Assembly: GCF_000381365.1 (NCBI RefSeq)
Contig: NZ_KB905466.1
Coordinates: 2,191,207 to 2,255,206, forward strand
DNA from: Bacteroides salyersiae WAL 10018 = DSM 18765 = JCM 12988
GTDB lineage: Bacteria; Bacteroidota; Bacteroidia; Bacteroidales; Bacteroidaceae
Length of the DNA stretch: 64,000 nt
Direction: 5' to 3'
The position numbers were made by a program, and so were the translations under genes. The notes beneath the pieces were generated by a model that made no database searches, had not been told where the DNA came from, and saw nothing but the letters and a program-made list of their open reading frames with translations. This document shows positions 7,684 through 16,573 of this stretch, piece after piece (within the stretch, counting starts at the first letter, position 1; the number at the start of each line of letters is the position of its first letter).

Positions 7684-9532
7684 CTGGTTTTTGTTTTTTA
7701 AGTTCATCCGGTTTTTGTTTATCCAATGGCGTTGCCTTCACATCCCAAGTCTGTTCGACCTCCCAATTGGCTCTCGGTTCCAATATCTGCGGATAATAGT
7801 ACACCATTTCCGGCTGCCGCTTCGTTTCGTATTCACCGGTATCCCAGACTCCATTTCCATTCGTATCATTCACCAAACGAGCGCAGTACTTACCCGGATT
7901 CAAGAAATAGAAATCTGCTTTCCCATCAACGACAGGTACTTTACGCACTACCTTATCCTGACCATCGAGCAATTCCACAAAAGCAATGGAATCACACCCT
8001 GTAACATTAAAATAAATGGCCCCGTATTCCTCCAGAGAACGTACTTTTATGTTCTGCTTTATCTTATCGGTAAACAACCCGTAAATACCATGAAAAGCAG
8101 TCGAATCTACCGAGAACTCGTATTCCGTCGCCGGCTCCCAATCATAATACAAATTATACTTACGTAAGTTCAACGAATCCTGTGTAAAATCAAAAGAAAC
8201 CTCCTCCCATAACGTATCCACTTTCTGTTTCAGGTGGATAGCCGCAGTATCAAACCAGGCTATCGGCTCCTCAAAAGTCAATGAGATATAATCGTACACA
8301 TCCATAGAAGAAGAGGCACGCGATGATACAGGCAGGAATTTGGTCGGTTCCGGCTCATCCTCTTCATCTTTCTTTCTCTTCTTTTTCTTGGGCTCATCCG
8401 TATTCTTTTTCACATTCTTGGCTACAAGCTTCAATGTATCCGTCCGCGGAACCAACTGATTCAATGTATCCGTATACAAATAGCTAAGACTGAATGACAA
8501 CGTATCTTGCTTATAAATCAACGAATCTTTTACCCAATAATGAATAGTATCATTCTTCAGGCTCTTCTCAATAACAAAAGCATCCTCCTCTTCAAAGTTC
8601 AATCCCTTCAACACCGGCAAAGTATCGGCTTTGGCTGCAAAATAAAGCGTAAATTTCTCCGGAGTCAGACGTTCGCTTTTAATAAGATATTGCGAAAACA
8701 GATTTTCCGTAAAAGAACGCAATACAATATTATCCGGCAGATAATAAGTATATTTTCTTTCAACAATCGTATCAATAGTCAAAGAGTCCACCCAAGTCGT
8801 ATCCTGTCGCATACGTTCCTCCCAACGGGGAATAACCAAAGAGTCATTAAAAGCCAGCGCTTCGCTCTTCTGGCTGAAAGAAAAATTCTGATCGGCATCC
8901 ATCAGACCAAAGATACGGTATTCTCCCGGAGCAATCCCCCGGATTACAAAATGCCCGCGACTGTCCGTACGGGCTACCCGGTCAAACGGCAATTTAGTAA
9001 ATGCCGTATCGGACAAATTGGAATGTAAGCCCACCAGCATTCCCTTTACCGGCTCCAGATTGGAAGCTTCGAGTAACGTACCGGATACCTCTAACGTATC
9101 GATCACATCTCCGGTAGAGAAAGTAAACGCAAAATTACCCAACGGATTTCCTTCATTGTTATCAACGATGGCATCCGAAAAATCAATCGTATAAGTGGTA
9201 TTGGGTTTCAGTGAATCGAGCAGGTTTATGTTTATCTTCTTTCCCGAAGGTTTAATTTCAGGCTGCTGTGCCTGAGGCGGAGAAATCACAACCTTTTCAT
9301 TCGCTTTTTCCAATTTTATATATTCATCAAATTCAAGTGAAATTTTCTTCCGGGTGCTGTTAAGTGCCCCGGCAACAGGTGAACTCTTCATAAAACGGGG
9401 AGGTGTCTCATCCCTCGGGCCACCGTCCGGACGGCCTATACTGGCACATGAATAAAAAGCAGCCACTCCTGCGACTACCGTCAACACCTTGCGAATAAGC
9501 AACTTTATATTATAAGATCTTTTACGTAACAT
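7628..9532 (-). CDS. Large lipoprotein with N-terminal Big_5 (SbsA-type Ig-like) domain
   Basis: This 634-residue lipoprotein has its Cys at residue 29 (FYSCAS). Residues about 43 to 140 form a Big_5 Ig-like domain (DETPPRFMKSSPVAGA to NFAFTFSTGD). A carboxypeptidase-regulatory/CNA-B type repeat follows around 149 to 215 (GMLVGLHSN, IRGIAPGEYRIFG). A Lys/Glu-rich linker near residue 380 precedes two further beta domains. The C-terminal tail is very basic and polar (KKKRGQNNNQSGRQR). Homologues are widespread Bacteroidetes envelope proteins of unknown function. A -7-like box (TATTTTTG on the minus strand, 9537-9544) sits only 5 bp before the ATG, so the message may be nearly leaderless or the true promoter may be elsewhere. 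Confidence 0.8.
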   Translation of the reverse strand: MLRKRSYNIKLLIRKVLTVVAGVAAFYSCASIGRPDGGPRDETPPRFMKSSPVAGALNSTRKKISLEFDEYIKLEKANEKVVISPPQAQQPEIKPSGKKININLLDSLKPNTTYTIDFSDAIVDNNEGNPLGNFAFTFSTGDVIDTLEVSGTLLEASNLEPVKGMLVGLHSNLSDTAFTKLPFDRVARTDSRGHFVIRGIAPGEYRIFGLMDADQNFSFSQKSEALAFNDSLVIPRWEERMRQDTTWVDSLTIDTIVERKYTYYLPDNIVLRSFTENLFSQYLIKSERLTPEKFTLYFAAKADTLPVLKGLNFEEEDAFVIEKSLKNDTIHYWVKDSLIYKQDTLSFSLSYLYTDTLNQLVPRTDTLKLVAKNVKKNTDEPKKKKRKKDEEDEPEPTKFLPVSSRASSSMDVYDYISLTFEEPIAWFDTAAIHLKQKVDTLWEEVSFDFTQDSLNLRKYNLYYDWEPATEYEFSVDSTAFHGIYGLFTDKIKQNIKVRSLEEYGAIYFNVTGCDSIAFVELLDGQDKVVRKVPVVDGKADFYFLNPGKYCARLVNDTNGNGVWDTGEYETKRQPEMVYYYPQILEPRANWEVEQTWDVKATPLDKQKPDELKKQKPDEDKKKRGQNNNQSGRQR

Positions 9533-9604
9533 GATGCAAAAATAAAGGTTCTCAGAGAATAAATACTATACTTTACACTAATTTAATGAAAAATCGGGCA
9601 ATAC

Positions 9605-9660
9605 CGTTCCAAGCATCACTCAGCTGTCATTATTTACCAACAGATGCGACATTTGGAACG
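9605..9660. promoter_or_regulatory. 8-bp inverted repeat in the divergent region before the efflux operon
   Basis: CGTTCCAA (9605-9612) and TTGGAACG (9653-9660) are exact reverse complements 40 bp apart, 74 bp upstream of the efflux -7 box. It could be a regulator site or chance. The rest of 9533-9848 holds only the promoter below. Confidence 0.3.
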
Positions 9661-9733
9661 AAGTCTCTATTAATAAGAGAAAAACATAGTTAAAAAAGCG
9701 GGTATTATAGAACATTCTTACAAGAAATTAAAG

Positions 9734-9741
9734 TACTTTTG
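9734..9741 (+). promoter_or_regulatory. -7 promoter box for the RND efflux operon
   Basis: TACTTTTG fits TAnnTTTG and is 107 bp before the adaptor gene ATG at 9849, leaving a long leader. Confidence 0.55.
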
Positions 9742-9848
9742 CAGCGAAAACTGAAAAAGCGTATTTCGGTTTTCTTCTTCCATCCTTATACATTACTATG
9801 AGCACACAAATTTGTAGAAATTTATCAATAAACACTGAATATAGAAGT

Positions 9849-11009
9849 ATGAAAAGTAGAATTGTATTATTCGCATTTTGTTTGACCCTCTTGTCGAGTT
9901 GTGGCAAAAAGGGTTTTGACATGGGAGGAGCTCCGGAATGTGCAGTGCAAACCCTGCAACCCGCAACAGTCAATCTGACCAGTTCTTATCCGGCTACTAT
10001 TAAAGGAAAACAGGACGTAGAAATTCGTCCCCAAGTATCAGGTTTCATCACCAAAGTTTGTGTAGACGAAGGTTCCATGGTACGCAAAGGACAGGTATTG
10101 TTCATCATTGATCCTACGCAATACGAAGCTGCCGCACGTTCGGCCAAAGCAGCCGTAGCAACTGCCGAAGCTGCTGTAAGTACGCAACAGATCACTGTTG
10201 ACAATAAACGTGCCTTGAACAAGAAAAATATTATCAGCGACTATGATCTGGCTATGGCCGAAAACTCGCTTGCATCAGCCAAAGCACAACTGGCCTCGGC
10301 AAAAGCACAGCTTATCAGTGCAGAGCAGAACCTCGGATTTACCAACGTAAAAAGTCCTTCCGACGGTATTGTCAATGATATCCCTTATCGTTTGGGAAGT
10401 TTGGTAAGCCCCTCGATCGCTACCCCACTGACTATTGTTTCAGATATTACCGAAATGTACGTTTATGCTTCTCTGACAGAGAAAGAACTCTTGGAATTGG
10501 TACGTAAAGACGGTTCGCAAAGCGCTGCCGTAGAGACCTATCCCGAAGTACAACTCCAACTTTCAGACGGAAGTACCTACGATCAAAAAGGAAAAATAGA
10601 GACCATCAGCGGTGTAATCAATGCAAACACAGGTGCGGTCAGCATTCGTGCTACTTTCCCAAACAGTAACCACCTGTTGAGAAGTGGCGGTATGGGTAAT
10701 CTCATCATCCCTTACCACATGGAAAACGCTCTTGTTGTTCCGCAAAAGGCAACGACAGAAATACAAGATAAGAAATTTGTATTCCTGCAACAACCGGACA
10801 ATACGGTTAAGATGAATGAAATCACCATACTTAACATCGATAACGGACAAGAGTATGTAGTTACCTCCGGACTGAAACAAGGCGATCTGATCGTTATTGA
10901 AAATGTAGGTACTCTGAAAGACGGACAAACTATTAAACCGACTACTCCTGCCCAGTCGGAAGCAAACTTCCAGCAAGCTATGCAAGATCGTAAAGAAGGA
11001 AAAATGTAA
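9849..11009 (+). CDS. RND efflux periplasmic adaptor (membrane fusion protein), lipoprotein
   Basis: This is a 386-residue AcrA/MexA-like adaptor that links the inner-membrane pump to the outer-membrane channel. The start at 9849 gives a clean lipoprotein signal (MKSRIVLFAFCLTLLSSC); an earlier in-frame ATG at 9798 would bury it. The lipoyl half-motifs are readable (EIRPQVSGFITKVCVDEGS and FTNVKSPSDGIVND), flanking an Ala-rich coiled-coil hairpin (AKAAVATAEAAVST). Beta-barrel and membrane-proximal domains follow. It is the first gene of a three-gene operon, 26 bp before the pump. Confidence 0.94.
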   Translation: MKSRIVLFAFCLTLLSSCGKKGFDMGGAPECAVQTLQPATVNLTSSYPATIKGKQDVEIRPQVSGFITKVCVDEGSMVRKGQVLFIIDPTQYEAAARSAKAAVATAEAAVSTQQITVDNKRALNKKNIISDYDLAMAENSLASAKAQLASAKAQLISAEQNLGFTNVKSPSDGIVNDIPYRLGSLVSPSIATPLTIVSDITEMYVYASLTEKELLELVRKDGSQSAAVETYPEVQLQLSDGSTYDQKGKIETISGVINANTGAVSIRATFPNSNHLLRSGGMGNLIIPYHMENALVVPQKATTEIQDKKFVFLQQPDNTVKMNEITILNIDNGQEYVVTSGLKQGDLIVIENVGTLKDGQTIKPTTPAQSEANFQQAMQDRKEGKM

Positions 11010-11035
11010 ATTCAGCTTATAGAGATAACAAAACT

Positions 11036-14000
11036 ATGAAATTAGATAGATTTATTAATCGCCCGGTACTATCTACGGTAATCTCCATCGTAATAGTCAT
11101 TCTGGGTATATTGGGACTGTTCTCGCTCCCTATTTCCCAGTATCCGGACATCGCACCGCCTACGGTAAGCGTCTCCACCACTTACCAGGGAGCTAATGCC
11201 CAGACGGTATTGAACAGTGTGATTGCCCCACTCGAGGAGCAGATCAACGGTGTGGAGAATATGATGTACATGACATCTACTGCAACAAATACAGGTGAAG
11301 CCCGTATCGACGTTTATTTCAAACAGGGAACAGATCCGGATATGGCCGCCGTCAACGTACAGAACCGTGTAGCCAAAGCACAGGGCTTCCTGCCGGCCGA
11401 AGTTACCCAAGTAGGTGTAATCACCTCCAAACGCCAGACCAGTATGTTGCTGGTATTCTCGTTGTATAGTTCAGACGATAAATACGATAACGAATTCCTT
11501 GAGAATTATGCCAAAATTAATGTAATCCCTGAGGTTCAGCGTGTACCCGGTGTGGGTGATGCCATGGTGCTCGGTGCCGACTACTCTATGCGTATCTGGT
11601 TGAAGCCGGATAAAATGGCCCAATACCACCTGATGCCTACCGATGTCTCCACTGCTTTGGCCGAACAGAATATAGAAGCCGCTCCGGGCTCGTTCGGTGA
11701 ACAAGGCAACCAGACTTTTCAATACACACTAAGGTACAAAGGACGCCTGCAAAGTCAGGAAGAATTTGAAAATATCGTCATTCGTGCTACTTCAGACGGA
11801 CAAGTGCTTCGCCTGAAAGACATTGCAGAAGTGGAGTTAGGACGTTTAACTTATGGGTATACCAACAACGTTAACGGACACCCGGGTGTTACCTGTATTA
11901 TCTTCCAAACAGCCGGTTCGAATGCAACACAGATTATCAAAGACATCGAAGCATTGCTGCAAAAATCTGAAGAGACATTCCCTCCGGGTGTAAAAGTAAA
12001 TATTTCCCAGAATGCCAACGACTTCCTTTTTGCTTCTATCCATGAAGTAATCAAGACTCTGCTCGAAGCATTCGTACTGGTATTTATTGTGGTATACGTC
12101 TTCCTGCAAGATTTCCGTTCCACATTAATTCCGGCCATCGCTATTCCAGTAGCTTTGATCGGTACATTCTTTGTACTTTATTTGATCGGATTCAGCATTA
12201 ATCTGCTGACGCTTTGCGCTATGGTACTCGCCATTGCCATCGTGGTCGATGATGCCATCGTAGTCGTCGAAGGGGTCCATGCAAAACTGGACCAAGGATA
12301 CAAATCTTCCCGATTGGCTTCTATCGACGCCATGAATGAATTAGGTGGCGCTATCGTATCCATCACGCTCGTAATGATGTCCGTATTTATCCCTGTAAGC
12401 TTCATGACAGGCACTTCCGGTACATTCTATCGCCAGTTCGGTTTAACAATGGCTATCGCTATCGGTTTATCGGCAGTCAATGCATTGACACTGACCCCGG
12501 CGCTTTGTGCCATCCTGCTGAAACCGCATAAAGAAGATGAAAAGAAAAAATCAACTTTCGTCAGCCGTTTCCATACAGCATTCAATGTCTATTATGACAA
12601 TATATTGAAACGATATAAAAAAGGTACACTTCGTTTCATCCACAAGCCTTGGTTGACCATCGGTAGTGTAATAGCCGGCATCGCCCTGTTGATGTTCCTG
12701 ATGAATATTACTCCAACCGGTTTGGTTCCAAATGAAGATACCGGTACTATTATGGCAGTTGTCGACATGCCGCCGGGAAGTTCTATGGAGCGCACCACCG
12801 AAGTTATGCAGCGCATCGACAGCTTGTTGGGTGCTGACCAAGCAATCGAAAGCCGGACGATGATTGTCGGTTACAGCTTCCTCGCCGGACAAGGACCAAG
12901 TTACGGTTCATTTATCTGTAAATTGAAACCTTGGGAAGAACGAAGCATCAAGCAACGTTCCGATTTCGTATCCGGAATGCTTTATCTGAAAGCCCGTGAA
13001 GTCATCAAAGATGCACGCGTATTGCTGTTTGCACCTCCTATGATCCCGGGATATAGTGTATCCAACGGTTTCGAGTTGAACTTGCAGGATAAAACCGGTG
13101 GTAGCCTGGATAAGTTCTACGAAGTAGCACAAGACTTCATTACCAAGTTACAAGCGCGTCCGGAAATTCAGTCTGCACAGACATCCTTTAATCCGAATTT
13201 CCCGCAATACATGATCGATATTGATGCCGCCGCCTGTAAAAAGGCCGGTCTTTCACCAAACGATATCCTGACAACCCTGCAAGGATATTATGGCGGTCTA
13301 TACTCTTCCAACTTCAACCGATTCGGTAAGTTGTATCGTGTAATGATCCAGGCAGATCCCGATAGCCGTGCCAACCTTGAATCCTTGAAATCCATCAAGG
13401 TACGCAACGGAAATGAAATGGCACCCATCACTCAGTTCATGAGCGTTAAACGTATCTACGGACCGGATAATATCAAGCGATTCAATATGTTTACTGCTAT
13501 GACTATCAACGGTTCCCCCGCTGACGGCTACAGTTCCGGGCAAGCTATCCAAGCAATGCAAGAAGTAGCTCAAGAATCGTTGCCTACCGGTTACGGTTAT
13601 GAGTTCTCCGGTATGACCCGTGAAGAACAAAGTTCCAGTGGAAGCAGTACAGCCATGATTTTCGTACTCTGTTTTGTTTTCGTATATCTCTTGTTGAGTG
13701 CGCAGTACGAAAGTTATATTTTACCTTTGGCCGTATTGCTTTCTATTCCGTTCGGTTTGGCAGGTAGTTTCATTTTTGCCCATTTGATGGGATTGGCAAA
13801 CAATATCATCCCGATACTCGGAGCAGCTACCAATAATATCTACATGCAAATCGCCTTGATCATGTTGATGGGACTTTTAGCAAAGAATGCCATTCTGATC
13901 GTAGAGTTTGCCCTCGACCGTCGTAAGATGGGTATGAGTATCACTTGGGCAGCCGTATTAGGAGCAGGTGCCCGTTTGCGTCCTATCCTGATGACTTCAT

Positions 14001-14239
14001 TGGCCATGGTTGTCGGATTGATTCCATTGATGCTGGCCATGGGAGTAGGTGCCAACGGTAACCGCGCATTGGGTACAGCTGCCGTAGGCGGTATGTTCAT
14101 TGGTATGATCTGTCAGATCTTTGTCGTACCGGCCTTGTTCGTAATCTTCCAATACCTGCAAGAAAAAGTTAAGCCGATGGAATGGGAAGATATCGACAAC
14201 TCTGATGCGGAAACAGAAATAGAACAATATGCTAAATAA
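11036..14239 (+). CDS. RND multidrug efflux pump, HAE1 family (AcrB-like)
   Basis: This 1067-residue inner-membrane proton/drug antiporter trimer subunit has a standard N-terminus (KLDRFINRPVLSTVISIVIV) and 12 predicted membrane helices with two large periplasmic loops. The proton-relay pair D405-D406 lies in the fourth helix (AIAIVVDDAIVVVEG), matching AcrB D407/D408. The second helix cluster contains AKNAILIVEFALDRR and GARLRPILMTSLAM. The substrate range cannot be told from sequence; hydrophobic drugs or bile acids are the usual cargo in gut bacteria. Its 3' end overlaps a possible early start of the outer-membrane gene. Confidence 0.96.
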   Translation: MKLDRFINRPVLSTVISIVIVILGILGLFSLPISQYPDIAPPTVSVSTTYQGANAQTVLNSVIAPLEEQINGVENMMYMTSTATNTGEARIDVYFKQGTDPDMAAVNVQNRVAKAQGFLPAEVTQVGVITSKRQTSMLLVFSLYSSDDKYDNEFLENYAKINVIPEVQRVPGVGDAMVLGADYSMRIWLKPDKMAQYHLMPTDVSTALAEQNIEAAPGSFGEQGNQTFQYTLRYKGRLQSQEEFENIVIRATSDGQVLRLKDIAEVELGRLTYGYTNNVNGHPGVTCIIFQTAGSNATQIIKDIEALLQKSEETFPPGVKVNISQNANDFLFASIHEVIKTLLEAFVLVFIVVYVFLQDFRSTLIPAIAIPVALIGTFFVLYLIGFSINLLTLCAMVLAIAIVVDDAIVVVEGVHAKLDQGYKSSRLASIDAMNELGGAIVSITLVMMSVFIPVSFMTGTSGTFYRQFGLTMAIAIGLSAVNALTLTPALCAILLKPHKEDEKKKSTFVSRFHTAFNVYYDNILKRYKKGTLRFIHKPWLTIGSVIAGIALLMFLMNITPTGLVPNEDTGTIMAVVDMPPGSSMERTTEVMQRIDSLLGADQAIESRTMIVGYSFLAGQGPSYGSFICKLKPWEERSIKQRSDFVSGMLYLKAREVIKDARVLLFAPPMIPGYSVSNGFELNLQDKTGGSLDKFYEVAQDFITKLQARPEIQSAQTSFNPNFPQYMIDIDAAACKKAGLSPNDILTTLQGYYGGLYSSNFNRFGKLYRVMIQADPDSRANLESLKSIKVRNGNEMAPITQFMSVKRIYGPDNIKRFNMFTAMTINGSPADGYSSGQAIQAMQEVAQESLPTGYGYEFSGMTREEQSSSGSSTAMIFVLCFVFVYLLLSAQYESYILPLAVLLSIPFGLAGSFIFAHLMGLANNIIPILGAATNNIYMQIALIMLMGLLAKNAILIVEFALDRRKMGMSITWAAVLGAGARLRPILMTSLAMVVGLIPLMLAMGVGANGNRALGTAAVGGMFIGMICQIFVVPALFVIFQYLQEKVKPMEWEDIDNSDAETEIEQYAK

Positions 14240-14258
14240 AGTTAGAAAAAAATTAAGC

Positions 14259-15644
14259 ATGAAAAAACAAATCATATGTATGTTGTGTGCAACTGCCTTT
14301 TTAAGCAGTTGCCACATCTATAAATCATACGACAGACCCGAGGATATTGAGATCTCCGGTTTATACCGTGATACGGTAGCAGGAGGTGATACGTTGGTAT
14401 CCGATACGACCAACTTCGGGAATCTGCCTTGGAGAGAGGTTTTCACCGATTCTCAGCTACAAACACTCATTGAGCAGGGATTGGCGAATAATACCGATCT
14501 GCAGACCGCCATACTGAAAGTAAAAGAAGCACAAGCAGCTTTGATGACTTCCCGTCTTGCCTATGCTCCAATGCTGGCATTATCCCCTCAGGGTACTATC
14601 AGCAGTTTCGATAAAAGTGCCGCAACCAAAACGTATTCCTTACCGGTAACCGCCAGTTGGGAACTCGACCTCTTCGGTAATTTGTTGAATGCAAAGAGAG
14701 GTTCTCAGGTAGCTCTTCTACAAACGAAAGCATACCGCCAAGCCGTACAAACTCAGATTATCTCCGGCATTGCCAATACATACTACACCTTGTTGATGTT
14801 GGACAAACAGTTGGAAATCTCCGAACAAACAGCCGATGTAATGAAACGCAACGTAGAAACGATGCGTGCCATGAAAGATGCAGGAATGACGAATGCTGCC
14901 GCCGTTGCGCAAAGCGAAGCCGCCTATGCGCAGGTTATCGCCTCTCTACCGGCTATCCGTCAAAGTATCCGCGAAGCCGAAAACGCCCTCTGCATGCTTT
15001 TAAGACAAGCACCGCAAGCTATCAAACGCAGCACATTGGAAGAGCAGCAATTACCCACACAATTCTCTGTTGGCGTACCTTTGCAGCTATTATCCAATCG
15101 TCCGGACGTGAAAGCCGCCGAAATGAATCTGGCAAGTACTTATTATAATACCAATGCCGCCCGCGCTGCTTTCTATCCGCAAATCACGATTAGCGGTTCA
15201 GCCGGCTGGACAAACAGTGCCGGTAGTGTTATCGTTAACCCAGGTAAACTCCTTGCCTCTGTTGTCGGTTCACTGACCCAGCCTCTCTTTTATCGCGGCA
15301 GCAACATCGCCCGTTTAAAGATAGCCAAGGCACAGCAGGAAGAAGCTAAACTCGCTTTCCAACAGACCGTATTAAATGCCGGCAGTGAAGTAAGCAACGC
15401 GCTCTCTTTATACCAGACTACCGCCGAAAAGACCTCTGCACGTCAACTTCAAGTAGAATCTGCCGAAAAAGGCGCCGAATATACAAAAGAATTGTTTAAT
15501 TTAGGCACGTCAACCTATTTGGAAGTTCTCTCGGCCGAACAGTCACTGCTGAGTGCGCGTCTGTCACAAGTATCCGACCATTTCGACAGCATGCAAGCCG
15601 TAGTCAGTCTCTACCAAGCATTAGGTGGCGGAAGAGAAAATTAA
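14259..15644 (+). CDS. RND efflux outer-membrane factor (TolC/OprM-like lipoprotein)
   Basis: This is a 461-residue outer-membrane channel of the NodT family. The ATG at 14259 begins a lipoprotein signal ending in LSSC. The in-frame ATG at 14229 overlaps the pump gene and is less likely. Two OEP repeats are visible: LPWREVFTDSQLQTLIEQGLANN at the start of the first, and LQLLSNRPDVKAAEMNL before the second. Long Ala/Gln/Glu-rich helices fit the periplasmic tunnel. It is the third gene of the operon and completes the tripartite pump. Confidence 0.94.
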   Translation: MKKQIICMLCATAFLSSCHIYKSYDRPEDIEISGLYRDTVAGGDTLVSDTTNFGNLPWREVFTDSQLQTLIEQGLANNTDLQTAILKVKEAQAALMTSRLAYAPMLALSPQGTISSFDKSAATKTYSLPVTASWELDLFGNLLNAKRGSQVALLQTKAYRQAVQTQIISGIANTYYTLLMLDKQLEISEQTADVMKRNVETMRAMKDAGMTNAAAVAQSEAAYAQVIASLPAIRQSIREAENALCMLLRQAPQAIKRSTLEEQQLPTQFSVGVPLQLLSNRPDVKAAEMNLASTYYNTNAARAAFYPQITISGSAGWTNSAGSVIVNPGKLLASVVGSLTQPLFYRGSNIARLKIAKAQQEEAKLAFQQTVLNAGSEVSNALSLYQTTAEKTSARQLQVESAEKGAEYTKELFNLGTSTYLEVLSAEQSLLSARLSQVSDHFDSMQAVVSLYQALGGGREN

Positions 15645-15672
15645 AAGGTATTAATTGTAAATCGTAAATATC

Positions 15673-16443
15673 ATGATTAGTCCGTTAGCTTATGTAGATC
15701 CCGGAGCAAAAATTGGAAAGAATGTCACTATCCAACCGTTTGCCTATATCGAAAAAGATGTCGAAATCGGGGACGACTGTATAATCATGGCTTATGCCAG
15801 TGTTCTGAATGGTACCCGTATGGGAAAAGGCAATAAGATACACCACCATGCAGTGTTAGGTTCCGAGCCTCAGGATTTTCATTATACAGGTGAAGACAGT
15901 AGCCTGATTATCGGTGACAATAATCATATCCGTGAGAATGTAGTGATCAGTCGTGCCACATTTTCCGGTAATGCAACCCGCATCGGTAATGAAAACTTCC
16001 TGATGGACAAAGTACATATCTGCCACGATGTTCAGATTGGCAATCACTGCGTAGCCGGTATCGAGACAACCATTGCCGGTGAATGCAAACTCGATGATTG
16101 TGTCATCCTGAGCGGTAATGTAATCTTGCATCAGTATTGTCGCGTGGGTAGCTGGTCATTAGTTCAGAGCGGATGTCGTATTTCCAAGGATGTCCCCCCA
16201 TATGTGATTATGTCCGGCAATCCCACCACCTATCACGGAGTGAATGCCGTAGTACTTACCCAGCATCACAATACATCAGAACGTATCTTACGTCATATTG
16301 CCAATGCCTACCGTTTGATCTATCAAGGTAACTTCAGTATTACAGATGCTGTACAGAAAATCGTAGACCAGGTTCCTATGAGCGAAGAGATCGAGAATAT
16401 AGTTAACTTCGTGAAGAGTTCTGAACGGGGGATTGTAAAATAA
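15673..16443 (+). CDS. lpxA: LpxA-like acyl-ACP--UDP-N-acetylglucosamine O-acyltransferase
   Basis: This 256-residue left-handed beta-helix acyltransferase has hexapeptide repeats to about residue 185 and a helical tail (HIANAYRLIYQG). LpxA adds the 3-O acyl chain to UDP-GlcNAc, the first step of lipid A synthesis. Compared with E. coli LpxA, the catalytic His is present as H118 in VHICHD, with H115 and H153 also kept. The position equal to E. coli H144 is Glu137 (TIAGEC). Bacteroides also carry another lpxA next to lpxC/fabZ, so this copy may be a paralogue with altered acyl or sugar preference. It is 28 bp after the efflux operon and may be read through from it. Confidence 0.85.
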   Translation: MISPLAYVDPGAKIGKNVTIQPFAYIEKDVEIGDDCIIMAYASVLNGTRMGKGNKIHHHAVLGSEPQDFHYTGEDSSLIIGDNNHIRENVVISRATFSGNATRIGNENFLMDKVHICHDVQIGNHCVAGIETTIAGECKLDDCVILSGNVILHQYCRVGSWSLVQSGCRISKDVPPYVIMSGNPTTYHGVNAVVLTQHHNTSERILRHIANAYRLIYQGNFSITDAVQKIVDQVPMSEEIENIVNFVKSSERGIVK

Positions 16444-16465
16444 CGATTCGTATAAAGCTATTCAT

Positions 16466-16510
16466 AAAGAGCTCCAATTCTTTGTTACTGAATTGGAGCT
16501 CTTTCTTTTA
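16466..16510. terminator. Strong intrinsic terminator after the lpxA-like gene
   Basis: AAAGAGCTCCAATTC (466-480 of the 16-kb block) pairs perfectly over 15 bp with GAATTGGAGCTCTTT (490-504), followed by CTTTT. It separates the convergent lpxA-like gene and the GH3 pseudogene. Confidence 0.9.
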
Positions 16511-16573
16511 CATAAACGAATATCGGTCAAAATCTATAAAAAGAGAATTTCATACCGCAATCACCTCACTTTA

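Noticed and set aside
15649..15672. Two GTAAAT-type units before the lpxA-like gene, possible fourth modular element
   Set aside because: Only two short repeats, no complementary arm and no TGCA/ATAGC core.
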